From Littorina saxatilis (taxonomy: Eukaryota; Mollusca; Gastropoda; Littorinimorpha; Littorinidae), in contig NC_090250.1 in the NCBI RefSeq assembly GCF_037325665.1, forward strand, positions 33,640,015 through 33,704,014: a stretch of 64,000 nt of DNA, read 5' to 3'. Within the stretch, counting starts at the first letter, position 1. Every line of letters begins with the position of its first letter. Below are positions 1-11,900 of this stretch, piece after piece. The notes under the pieces are model-generated. The model was not told where the DNA came from, did no database searches, and saw only the letters and a program-made list of their open reading frames with translations. The translations under genes were made by a program, and so were the position numbers.

Positions 1-352
1 AGCCAATATTTGCAGTTGAAATGCAATATTTCTAACAATTATACAAGTGTAATTTAACATGCCAGAATCATGTGATAATGTTCAGTCAGATCTCTTCTTT
101 CATTCTCAAATTGTTTAAGCTTGACCATGTCTTGCATAACACACTGACACATACATTTGAAGACAGCAATCCTGGCAAGCCTTCATCATTTGGGCAACCA
201 AAGCTTGTTCATTCCACCAATTAATTGCATATTCTTTCTCAGCAAAGCAGCTAACATCTGTCTCTGCCATTTTGACGATCACCCACAAAGTCTTGTTCTT
301 GCACAAATGACCTTGAAATTAAATATTCTGTTATTCATTGCAATGAGCTTAC

Positions 353-3300
353 CTGCACCTTGACAAACAAAATGCGTAGCTGACACGTTCAGCGCCTGCG
401 TGGCCTCTACCTGCTTCTCCACAACATCTGGTCTGCGCTCTGCCGCACTATGGATCACCACAGTAGGCTGCAACATGTAACAGAAATGTCAGGGGAAAAA
501 GAAATACAGTGGTGCCTGTCATGTAAGGCTCCTCTATGTTTGTTTGTTTGTTTGTTTGCTTAACGCCCAGCCGACCACAAAGGGCCATATCAGGGCGGTG
601 CTGCTTTGACATATAACGTGCGCCACACACAAGACAGAAGTCGCAGCACAGGCTTCATGTCTCACCCAGTCACATTATTCTGACACCGGACCAACCAGTC
701 CTAGCACTAACCCCATAATGCCAGACGCCAGGCGGAGCAGCCACTAGATTGCCAATTTTAAAGTCTTAGGTATGACCCGGCCGGGGTTCGAACTCACGAC
801 CTCCCGATACTGGGGCAGACGCCTTACCACTAGGCCAACCGTGCTGGTCAAGGCTCCTCTGATGACCAAAGAACACCTCTGAATAAGGGACACATATGTT
901 ACTGTACATTTGTTCCTTGGTCTGCTCGTTTAAATCGAAAATTTTATTGTAAATTTTCATTTAATAAATATACCTACCCGAATCACATGTAGCATTGACA
1001 CAATCGGAGATGCTAGGTTCTGTACAGGCTAACCGTCTAAGGGAAGCAACCCCAACCACAAAAGTGTAAACGTAGCCATGGTAATGCCCATACACCCGGG
1101 GAGTTACCTCCCCTCGTGCATGCCATGTCACTACTGCTACTGAACACGTGGTTCCTATCATTCGACCTAAAGAATAAATTCTCCAAATCAAAAGCGGGGT
1201 TGGCGGGAGGGAATATACTATGTGATTCGGGTAGGTATATTTATTAAATGAAAATTTACAATAAAATTTTCGATTAAATTACATATTCCTACTCCGAATC
1301 ACATGTAGCAGATTACAACAACAAGGCGGTGGGAAAGAAAAATCTAACTCACTCAAAAAACCTTGCCAAAAACCTGGACCGCTGCCAAAGAATCAGGGCG
1401 GTCCCAGTGGGAAAGAAAAACTAACCCACTCAAAAGCCCTTGCCAGGGCTGGCCCACTGCCAACAGGCAGTGAGGGAACCAAGGAAAGTCCTGATTGACA
1501 GCCGAGAAGTATCTCAGGCGAAAAGCGAAAGAGACAACCTCAGAGATCCAGAAAGCTGTGCTCAGCACTTCTTCCAATCTCCTAGCCGTAAAAAACAGCA
1601 CAGGAATAGACCCAAGCCTTGGATAATAACCCTGGCGAGCCAAGGGAAAGACAAGCTTCCCCCCCCCCCTTTTATTGGAAGGAAATGCTAATGTCCTGAG
1701 AAGATCCGTGCGTAAGGTTGTCCCCTCAACTGAGAAGGACGAACCCCCGCGGTGACCTTAAGACAACCATGCCAAAGTCTGCAAACCTTGGGATGTAGTA
1801 AAGCCCAAAAGGCTTGTGAGAAAGAAGTCAGCTCAAAATAAGAGTGACCAATCACAAATAGAAGGTCGCCAGTTATCCCCTACCAGTCCCTGCGAACGCA
1901 GGGAGAGAGGTAGCACCCGACAGCAGCCACTTACGACTGTGCGTAAGCTACCGGAAGTGAGGACCCACGGTGGTCAAAAACCGATGTGACTGGCAACCAT
2001 AAACAAAATGGCTAAAAGCCAGAATGTTCCCAAAACAGTCTGCTTGAAGGTAATCGAGAGTGAATCAAAAACCGAAAGCAGAAAACCAAGACTGGTAAAC
2101 GTAACCGTGAAGCCAGCCAGCCATAAGACTCCCGAAACCAGAGTTCTCAGGGAAAAAACAGGCAGTTAACTTCCTAGCCAAATCAAGAGCCTACCTGAGT
2201 TTGGCCAGAAAACCCAGAGCGCGTCTGTCCCTGTCTGAAGACAGAGCCCACAGACAGCGGGACCAACGGAAGACGCAGGCTTGGAACGCGAACATTTCTT
2301 CACAAAGATAACTCAAACACCTGATCTGCTAACGGCAGAGAAGGCGAGGAGAAGAAACAGGACGTACAACAGTATATGACTGCCCCACAAAGTGTTTGTT
2401 CGAGGCAGAAAGAGTAACGAACAAAACATAACAAACATGTTAAATTCGAAACCACGACAAGTCCTACGGACTGGTAGATACCTGCTAAAGCCTAGCCAAG
2501 AAACTGTCAGCGACGCTGATACACAAAATGGCGGCCAAGCGATAAGTTACTGGACAAAATTTAGAAGTCCAAAACGGACGAAAATTAAGCAATAACAAAA
2601 ATTCCTGTCAAAGTAATGACGAAATATGAAATGGCTTACCAACTAACAAAGCAGAAGGCAAAAACGCAGGTAAAGTAAGGAGAACCTCACCATAACATAG
2701 GCCTAGCCACCGAAATAAGCTGTCAGGAAAGCTGAGCAACCGAAAGTGGCGGCCACAAGATAAGTTACTGAAACGCATTTAGGAGTCCAAACGGACAAAA
2801 AATTCAGCAACTATAGATAAATTCCTGTCAAACTAAAGACAAGAAGGAACAAGCTTACCAACTAAACAAAGCAGCAAGCAAGTAAGAAGGTAAAAATACG
2901 TTTACCTCCAAAATACATCGGCCTAGCCACAAAAACTGTCAACTCATGCTGACAACAAAAATGGCGGCCAACAGTAGTCACTGAAATATCACAGGTCCAA
3001 ACACGGACGAAAATCAGCAACTACAACAAATTTCCTGTCAAAATAATGACCAAAATGGAAAGAGCTCACCAACTACGAAGCAGGAGGCAAGATAGACGGT
3101 AACGTGGCCGGTGGGTGTCAAAACAACACCAACAGCGCAGCCACAGGGGAGCCCAAAAATACAACAACCTGCTCCCTCGAAAGCTGTAAGGTCGAATGAT
3201 AGGAACCACGTGTTCAGTAGCAGTAGTGACATGGCATGCACGAGGGGAGGTAACTCCCCGGGTGTATGGGCATTACCATGGCTACGTTTACACTTTTGTG

Positions 3301-4079
3301 GTTGGGGTTGCTTCCCTTAGACGGTTAGCCTGTACAGAACCTAGCATCTCCGATTGTGTCAATGCTACATGTGATTCGGAGTAGGAATATGTAATTTAAT
3401 GGAGTCTGTGTCAAATTAGCATGCCTGCAATGTAGGGGCACATGTCCTTTCATGATAGGTACCCCTGTAATATAATTCTGAAATCATGAAATGAAACACT
3501 GTCAGAAAGTCAAAAGCTCAACATTAAAACTATGAATAGAACTTAAAACAGTAAGTGTACAGTACATAGATAACACAGGTTCTCTGTAGCTCATAAATTA
3601 CTTTCCTTATTCCACAAGTTTATGGACACTTTTTTTCAGGACTCATTAAAGAGATTTAAACAAGTACCTGCACACAATTTTGATTTTTGAAAAAGTTTTA
3701 ACATTGATTTCCAGGTTTGACTCTATATTGTTTCACATCTGTCAGCAATGAATGTTCGGGTTTTGGGCTCTGAGTACAGTACCTTCAATTTCAGGTTTGG
3801 ACAAAATGTAGTTCTAGCACCAGCTGCAAGCATCACAATGACACAGACAATCACATCTGATATACAGGCTTACAGCACACCATGCACACAACGCACCTTA
3901 AATTCCTGCATCACATTGTTGACGGCCTGCTTGTCAGTGATATCCACTTTCCGTAATTTGTCTCCGGCACGACTGAAGGCAAGGCCAAGGACACTCCATG
4001 ACCCATCACGCTCAAACTCCTTTAAAACAGCTCGTCCAAGCAGCCCAGAGGCGCCCGTAATGAGAACTCTCTTGGCCAT
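353..4079 (-). CDS. MAT2B: Methionine adenosyltransferase 2 subunit beta, first two coding exons (partial)
   Basis: Regulatory beta subunit of S-adenosylmethionine synthetase, an RmlD-like short-chain dehydrogenase-fold protein that binds NADP(H) and the catalytic MAT2A subunit. Coding exon 1 is 3897-4079 (61 codons, from the ATG whose complement lies at 4077-4079) and exon 2 is 353-467; the junction is phase 0 with GT-AG ends. Exon 1 begins MAKRVLITGASGLLGRAV, with the nucleotide-binding GxxGxxG (G9, G12, G15). Exon 2 carries HSAAERRPDVVEKQ, the family signature seen in vertebrate MAT2B. The remaining exons lie beyond the left edge. A possible 3' splice site (tttttcag) ends two bases before the ATG, so a noncoding upstream exon is likely. 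The 3.4 kb intron is filled by a SINE and a DIRS-like fossil. The product starts close to the nucleotide-binding motif, without the longer leader of the human isoforms. Identification is firm; the true 5' end is not known. Confidence 0.93.
536..849 (-). mobile_element. tRNA-derived SINE (family A), copy 1
   Basis: Read on the minus strand, the element starts with a tRNA-like head holding an A box (TGGCCTAGTGG) and a B box (GAGTTCGAACCCC), continues through a conserved body and ends in an AAAC-type tail, seen here as gtttgtttg at the left. It is flanked by an 11-bp target duplication, AAGGCTCCTCT, at 525-535 and 850-860, as expected for LINE-mobilised retroposition. It lies in MAT2B intron 1. 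A near-identical copy is at 10078-10388. Confidence 0.93.
931..3402 (-). mobile_element. DIRS-like element fossil, non-autonomous
   Basis: The ends are long inverted repeats: about 985-1180 matches the complement of about 3190-3372. A block at 1216-1310 joins sequence complementary to the left outer end directly to sequence complementary to the right outer end. That is the internal complementary region that marks DIRS tyrosine-recombinase retrotransposons; its place near the left end implies minus-strand orientation. No reverse transcriptase, RNase H or recombinase region is recognisable, so it is a non-autonomous, broken relic. The arms are still closely alike, which suggests moderate age. 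It lies in MAT2B intron 1. A relative with the same terminal motif is at 55069-56680. The family call rests on architecture only. Confidence 0.6.
2512..3095. repeat. Three degenerate ~212-bp tandem repeats inside the DIRS-like fossil
   Basis: Three successive blocks begin near 2512, 2723 and 2937. Each has a TGTCA...GCTGA start, a GGCGGCCA motif, a 'gtccaaa.cggac' motif, 'ttcctgtcaaa' and 'ttaccaact...aa.gcag'. Divergence between blocks is substantial, so the expansion is old. No coding content was recognised. Confidence 0.65.
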
Positions 4080-5959
4080 TGCTGAAAAACTCTGAGCGAT
4101 GAAGAATAAAGATGGCTTTATTATACTTAGTAGTCATGCCAGTATTAAGAATTCAAGATACCCAACCTTCCATGTAAACCATCACAGATTTACCTCAACT
4201 TTTCCATTAACTAACAACCATGATACATTAATAACTGTTGTGTTATTTTCTGTGGACTAATGATAATAGGAATGCAAGTTTTTTCACAGAATCATTTTTT
4301 ATGCTAAAATGTGTATAGGCTTAGCTTGTGACAGTGTACACTAAACTCACTTGGTAGTGTTTACTCACCAGATTTAAAGAATACCATGAACACTAGATAT
4401 TGAGGTCTAACGAATGACGTCTCACAACGTGCGTGGTCGTCCTTGGCGGTCAAGAAAGCCGCCGCGATCATTGCACAGACGACACTTCTAGACCGCCAAT
4501 ATTTTTTGTGCGCATCACGTGCTCCACATAAATCGGCCGGAAACGAAGCAATACACCAGTTAACAGTTCCGCGGCCATTTTAGATCTCGCACATGCGCAC
4601 TTCTTTTATCGCGAGCAGATTCGACCCATTTCCTTTTCCGGGTGATGCGCATATCGTTTTTCGGCATGCTTATGTCTTTTTCCTTTTCCGGTTGATTTCA
4701 CCGCATGCGCAGATCCTGTTATTCTACGCAAGGGACCCTACTCCGGCACACTACTCCACCCGTTGAAAGGGGAAAACAATTTCTTCAGTACAAGTAGTCT
4801 TTATGAATAAACAATTAACAAGAAGGACGTTGTAAATTCATTCAATGCAGATAAAATAAGAAATATGTTTGACGAACTTGTTCTGTTCTTATTCACATGA
4901 CAAAATATGTGAAGATCGAGAGATGTTATTAAAAAACCGTGTTCCAGGCAACTCGCAAACAGATAACTGCTGTGTATTTCACCACAACGCAAAGGAAACA
5001 TGACACACTACTATTTGGCATACCTTTTTGCATTCATTGAACTTTCCCCAATACATTCGGCTCACATCAGTCGTACTAAAAGTTTGTCAAAACACGACAC
5101 ACAGGCGATAACAAATGCCCACCCGTGAATGGTGGTTCGCAACCACACACAAACGACCGTTGAGGCACGTAATGAATTTTGCAATCTTCCGACCACCATT
5201 TTTTAAGTCGGTTACTCCCATTACTGCAACCAATAACACAGCATGTTGACGCCATCGCTAATTTGGATGTAACGTGAGGTTTTTGTTATAACGTAGAGGA
5301 AAACACACTGTCCCGTTCAATTGCTTCCATCACGTTGAGCAGACGATGCAGCGGTTGCTCGTCGAAATTTCTCGTCCAACCAGAATCGCTTTGGGTATCA
5401 CGTGAGTTTTCCTTCTTTGTACCATGTAAGTGCCGAAACTGTTAACTGGTGTATTGGGGAAACCTGGATATCAAGCATTTATTTCTCACACATACTTTTT
5501 TTTATGAACTTCCTAGCTTTTAAGATTCAGACTGTGAGAAAAAGACGCAATTTTGTTCGATGAATCATGTAATCTGGTGAGATAATGGTTACATCCAAAC
5601 CACAACTTACAAGGTATTAATAAGAGGAAAAGTCGAAGAGAGAAATGTGCAAATATACTGACTTGCCAGAGCTACACAGAACGCACAGTGCACACACACA
5701 CACGCCCACACAAACACTCACACACACAACGACACACGTATCCATGTACACATTCTGTGTTCGCTCACTATATTAAACCACTTAAGACGGCATATATGTG
5801 TTGTAGACAGCTGAAACATCACTTACGTTCTTACACTCAAATGTCGTCGTGGAGGTGACTAGCGATCGAAGCAAAAGTTGACAGAAGGACCTTTGGAGTT
5901 GCCTCCCTTCTTTGAACCGGAAACACACCATTGACAGGAAACAACCCCTTCGTTTACAA
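4080..5959. promoter_or_regulatory. Divergent promoter region between MAT2B and the HJURP-like gene
   Basis: This 1.9 kb lies between two start codons that point away from each other. The part at 4400-4760 is richer in CpG than its surroundings and contains TGCGCA-bearing sites resembling half sites for NRF1 (acatgcgcac near 4591, gcatgcgcag near 4702) and a repeated 'ccttttccgg' (near 4631 and 4681). A 20-bp inverted repeat spans 4549-5456. A CA-rich tract is at about 5693-5725. No further coding sequence was seen. Transcription starts are inferred, not mapped. Confidence 0.5.
4549..5456. repeat. ~0.9 kb segment bounded by a 20-bp inverted repeat
   Basis: CAATACACCAGTTAACAGTT at 4549-4568 recurs as its reverse complement ending at 5456. 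Similarity stops a few bases further in. No convincing target duplication is visible, so this may be a small inverted-repeat transposon in the divergent promoter or a chance pair of ends. Confidence 0.45.
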
Positions 5960-8900
5960 ATGGCGGGGGATTTGACGGATTGTGCCTCTCTGGCGCGACA
6001 TTTGGAATTTAACGCGTCCAGAGTAAGACTTACATTCGATGAGATCATCAGAAAAGTAAGTAATATTGTGGTGATGACTGTAATGGACAGCGTTTAGTTG
6101 GAAGTCCTTGTAGGAAGGCGTTTTTAATTGTGATTATTTGGAATCTTTTATGGCAATTTGGCATGATACTAGTTGATACTGATAACCAATGCTATGATAA
6201 ACAGCACTATGCACTAAGTCACAGTATGTGCAGTTCAGTGTTAAAGTAGGGTAGACCACCACCGCCCCCCCCCACTTCCCAGCCGAACATAATGGAGTAT
6301 CTACCAGGGATACCCATGTTAACTTATAACTATGACTGAGTACGAACCATGTTCAATCAATGCATCATAATACTTTTAATAGTCAAAACAAGACATAATG
6401 TTGGATGAGAGTTGAGACGTTTTGACAGAAACACTAACAGTATCATGATGGGATTTGTAGTTGTATGATTCTGAAGGTCCGCTTGAAAGTAGGATAATAT
6501 ATATATACGGAGTGGCTAACGGTACGATATCGGATATAAGGCCTAAAAAAAAAATAGGTGTGGTTACGGTAACCCGACCTACCCTATTTTTAGGGGCCGA
6601 TCCTATAACTTTTTATTACATTTGTCAAAAAAACCAAAACAAAAACAAAAACGAGTGCAAAAAACGAGTGCAAAAAACGCAATGAAAGCGAAAGCGCCCG
6701 TGTCGCACACTTATTTCGCTGTCAAGTAGGTTTAATTTGTACACATTAGAAAAAAAAGTTAAAAAAAAAAAAAAGTGATTGCCTACCTACCTACCCTATT
6801 TTTTTTGGCTATGTTACCGTAACCACACCTATTTTTTTTTTTGGCCTAAAGCAAATTCGAGGGCTTAGATACTAGCGAAACGATATCGTACGCGAAGCAA
6901 CTGTGAGAGCTTGGATGCTAGCGAAACGATATCGGATGTGAAGCAAATTCGTGGTCCAGATGCTAACGAAACGATCCTTTCTTGTTCTCATTGTTGTTGT
7001 TCTCACAGTCACAATCAACATTTTCATTTTTATAATCTTCCATAAATTCGTCATATGCATTCGTCTGATGAGTTTATAGCGATAGGCATTTTTTGTTGTT
7101 GTTGTTGAGTTGAGCATTTTGTTCCGTCACTTCCGGTTTATGAGAAAAATGTTCCGATCCCAGCAGCCTTTGTTTTTCTACCGTTGTCACGTAACTCCTC
7201 TTCTTTCCGCGTTTTGCTGTCCATCATGGCGGAGAATGATCGGTGTTTGCATGTTGGCCAGCATTTCGATTCCTATACTGTGATTTACATGAAGCTGTGA
7301 CGTGATTCTGCCAGACATCATATACACGCCAGTTCAAAACGCCAAAAGCAAACAAACTGCATCAATTTTGGTCAATTTTGAAGCGAGTTACGCCCGTTTT
7401 AAAATAAAAATGACGTCATTATACTTCCACTACAAAGTTGGGTCTTAAACTTTGTGATCAACACGATATATATATATATAAGAGATATAAAAATCAAAGT
7501 TTCCTTCGCGTATCACCAACTCTTGTCCCAAATAGAAATAGTTTCTGAGAGGACGTAAACTCCCCCCTTTAGTTCTAAAAATCAAACATACACATATCGC
7601 GGGATTCACCAAGACACCATGTGAAGTACGTCATACATGACGCCATATTGTTACTAAAGTGACGTGACCGCTGAGGATGTATGACGTACACTACACTCTT
7701 GCCTGGTTATCGATCGTAGGATACAAGTTCAAGCTTATTCAGTCTCATCATTCACTGATTCAGTTTTGTTAAAACTTTAGCCTTCCTGTAGCCAAGCCGG
7801 TTTGTTCGTGTCGTTAGCATATTTGCTGGTTGAAGACCAAGCCAAACGATATCGTGCCGCTAGCATATTTGCTTGTTGAAGACCAAGCCAAACGATATCG
7901 TGCCGTTAGCAGCCTAACCAAACGATATCGTGCCGCTAGCATATTTGCTAGCCAAACGATATCGTGCCGTTAGCAGCGGCCTAATATATGAGCCTGTGCC
8001 AAAAGGTGATCCTTGAATTGAAATGGGACATTCACATGCAAAATTCAGAATGCAAACAGAGCTTTGCAAATTTAATATAGTCATTTAGACTGTTTTAAGA
8101 TTCTGTTTTTGACAGTTAAAAGATAACTTGTAGCATACCTTTTTGATAATGCCACGACAAAGCTTGATATTTATGTGTGTCAACTGTAAAGTGTAACGCA
8201 GGACACAGTACTATGCTTAATATTTTGTTCATAAAAAGTGTTAAATGGCTCAAAATCACATTTGTATACATGTATACAATGATACATGCATTGTAAGCTA
8301 AGTATATATTGCTATTGTTCACATAGCTGAGACGGCTGGACTAAAAAAATGACGTAACCACTGTGTCTTCTGTTACGATTGACACATAACAAGTCAAAAT
8401 GTTCTCCTCACAAATACAAAAATAGTTTCAGAGCAAAAGTTTAAGAAGCTATGTTGTATTTATGGCATTGCAAATGTGTTGGTATCCAAACTTATACTGT
8501 TCAAAAAAAGAAACGCATAGTTGCTACTTGCCAAATTTGTTTTATTTTTCGAAAAAATTAACAGAAAATCCAATATTTAGATTATTTGTTTGAAATTTGG
8601 TATGGACACAGTTGAACGCACACACATTTCATTTGCATCTTCAAATCAATCAGTCAATCAATACGATTGGGTGCCGAGGCTGTCAAGTCAGTAGGGGGTG
8701 TGACTGCCTTGAGCAGCAACAACTGCCCGGCACCTTCTGGGCATGGACTGGATCAGATGCCGGATATCTTGCTGTGGGATGGTGTCCCACTCCTCCTGAA
8801 GTGCCTGCAATAGATCGCGGTGATTTGCCGGCGCTTCTTCTCGCCTGCGCATACGTCTGTCCAATTCATCCCAGAGGTGTTCTATCGGGTTCATGTCTGG

Positions 8901-11900
8901 CGACATGGATGGCCAGGGAAGCACCTGGACATGGTGGTCGGTGAGGAACTGGGTGGTGAGTCGTGCTGTGTGCGGGCGAGCGTTGTCCTGCTGGAATATG
9001 GCATCCTGGTCAGCCAGAAGAGGAAGGGCATGTGGGCGCAGAATTTCCTCCACGTATCGCTGGGCAGTTATGCGCCCTTGGACGTGCACCAGGGTGCTCC
9101 TTCCAGCGGTATTGATCGCCCCCCACACCATGACGCCTCCACCACCATGAACGGGTGCCTCATCCACACAGTTGGGCGCGTAACGTTCGTTTACTCTCCG
9201 GTAGACCCTCCTCCGACCATCATGTCGCTGGAGCAGGAAGTAGGACTCGTCGCTGAACCACACGTGTCTCCAGTGATTCCGGACGGTCCAGCGAAGGTGC
9301 TGGTTGCCCCACTGCACTCGGTTCTGGCGATGGCGGCGGGTGAGGACAGCTCCTCTGTGAGGTCTGCGAGCTCTCAAACCAGCTTCATGCAGGCGGTTCC
9401 GCACGGTCTGGTCCGATAATCGGTGTGGCCCGGGGAGAGCCTGGACAGAAGATGAGGCCGACAGGAAACGATTCCGGAGGTGGCGGAGCCGTATGAAGCG
9501 GTCGTGAGCAGCAGTTGTCGCCCTTGGTCTTCCCGCTCGTGGCAAGTCAGCAACGGAGCCAGTGGCTTGAAACCTGACCCACAGTCTACTGATGGTGCTC
9601 TGGGACACGTGGAAGTGCCTGGCGATTGCACTTTGACTTTGGCCTGCTTGTAAACGACCCAATGCAATTTGGCGGTCTTCTCTGCTCAATCGGGCCATCT
9701 TTCGTCGCTGAATTGTCGTCTGATTTCTTTGTGGCGAACAATCCGCTTTTATGGGTTTTGGAAGACATGGTGAGAGCTCAATATTCCGCGAGTTTCACGA
9801 GATTACACTGAAGCATGACGAGTGGTCATGCCAAATGAGCAATTTTGACATTGTAGCCACTGATAACGCATGCGTCACGTGCAGAGCTCACTTGTGGCAA
9901 TGGACGAAAGGTCGACGACCAGATAAACATTTTCTGCAGTTTGGTGGATATCCTTGTAGCCATAACTAAATTAACCAAATATTACAAGCTATGCGTTTCT
10001 TTTTTTGAACAGTATAGTTGGATTTCTATTCTGATTACTAAAATACTCATATTTGTGTGTCACTCGTAACGAGACATTTTGTTTGTTTGTTTGTTTGCTT
10101 AACGCCCAGCCGACCACGAAGGGCCATATCAGGGCGGTGCTGCTTTGACATATAACGTGCGCAACACACAAGACAGAAGTCGCAGCACAGGCTTCATGTC
10201 TCACCCAGTCACATTATTCTGACACCGGACCAACCAGTCCTAGCACTTACCCCATAATGCCAGACGCCAGGCGGAGCAGCCACTAGATTGCCAATTTTAA
10301 AGTCTTAGGTATGACCCGGCCGGGGTTTGAACCCACGACCTCCCGATCACGGGGCGGACGCCTTACCACTAGGCCAACCGTGCCGGTTGTAACGAGACAT
10401 GAAATTTTGTTTCAATGCATATATTGTTCACTTATTTTTAAAAAAAAGATGTAATTTTGGACAAAATTAGTAATAAGTAATTCATACTTATTGTTTGAAT
10501 ACAAAATAGGTGTGGTTACGGTAACCCGACCTACCCTATTTTTAGGGGCCGACCCTATAACTTTTTATTACATTTGTCAAAAAAACAACAACAAAAAACA
10601 CAAGAAAACGAGTGCAGAAAACGCAATGAAAGCGAAAGCACCCGAGTCGCACACTTATTTCCCTGTCAAGTAGGTTTAATTTGTACACATTAGAAAAAAA
10701 AATTTAAAAAATAAAAAGTGATTGCCTACCTTCCTACCCTATTTTTTTTGGCTATGTTACCGTAACCACACCTATTATTTTTATTGGCCTTACAGTTGAC
10801 ACGCCACTTTTAAAACTCAAATTTGTCATGAAAATTTAAACATGTTTTTGGTGCAAACTCATTTGAGCAAATCCTCATTACACACTCATAGAAATACAAT
10901 CAAGAAATTTAATTTCCAATGAGCATACATGCTCTTACAAAACAATGAAGTAGACACTGCTCAACTAATTCTAATTTTAACTTAAGGTTCTCACGCTCGC
11001 ATTGCATTCCACAGTTATCTGGGTCATTCGCTAACCTTGCATCCAAATCATTTAATTCAGCATACAACAAAACAATACCGTTTCTTCTTTCAACGCTTTT
11101 CTTCTGCGCGTACTGCATTGCATAATCTCTTATTTCACATTTTAACAGCTCCCATACGGTTTGATAATCAGTATCGTTTATAAAATCATATGCGTGATTT
11201 TCAATCATTCTATTCATACCATCAATGAAATCTTTATCCTGGAGGAGAGAATTATTGAATTTTCAGTAACTCGGGCCTCTGTCAATCTCAGATAATTTGA
11301 GTTGCACAGAACAACCTCTGTGGTCGGAAAAGGGAACAGACAATAAACAACATTCCGTAGTTCTATCAAAAAAGTGTTGCACATGTAAATACATAGTCAA
11401 TTCTCCTAGCAATAAACGGATTCTTCTTTGACCAAGAAAGCTGGCATTGTCAATGTCAGTATATCTTTTTCTTTTTACATTTGGTCAAGTTTTGACTAAA
11501 TGTTTTAACATAGAGGGGGAATCGAGACGAGGGTCGTGGTGTATGTGTGTCTGTGTGTGTGTGTAGAGCGATTCAGAGTAAACTACTGGACCGATCTTTA
11601 AGACATTTTACATGAAAGTTCCTGGGTATGATATCCCCAGTTGTTTTTTTCATTTTTTCGATAAATGTCTTTGATGACGTCATATCCGGCTTTTTGTAAA
11701 ACTTGAGGCGGCACTGTCACACTCTCATTTTTCAATCAAATTGATTGAAATTTTGGCCAAGCAATCTTCGACGAAGGCCGGACTTTGGTATTGCATTTCA
11801 GCTTGGAGGCTTAAAAATGAATTAATGACTTTGGTCATTAAAAATCTAAAAAATGTAATTAAAATTATTTTTTATAAAATGATCCAAACTTACGTTCATC

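Noticed and set aside
8820-9419. 199-codon plus-strand frame
   Set aside because: Shadow of the Tc1 transposase on the other strand.
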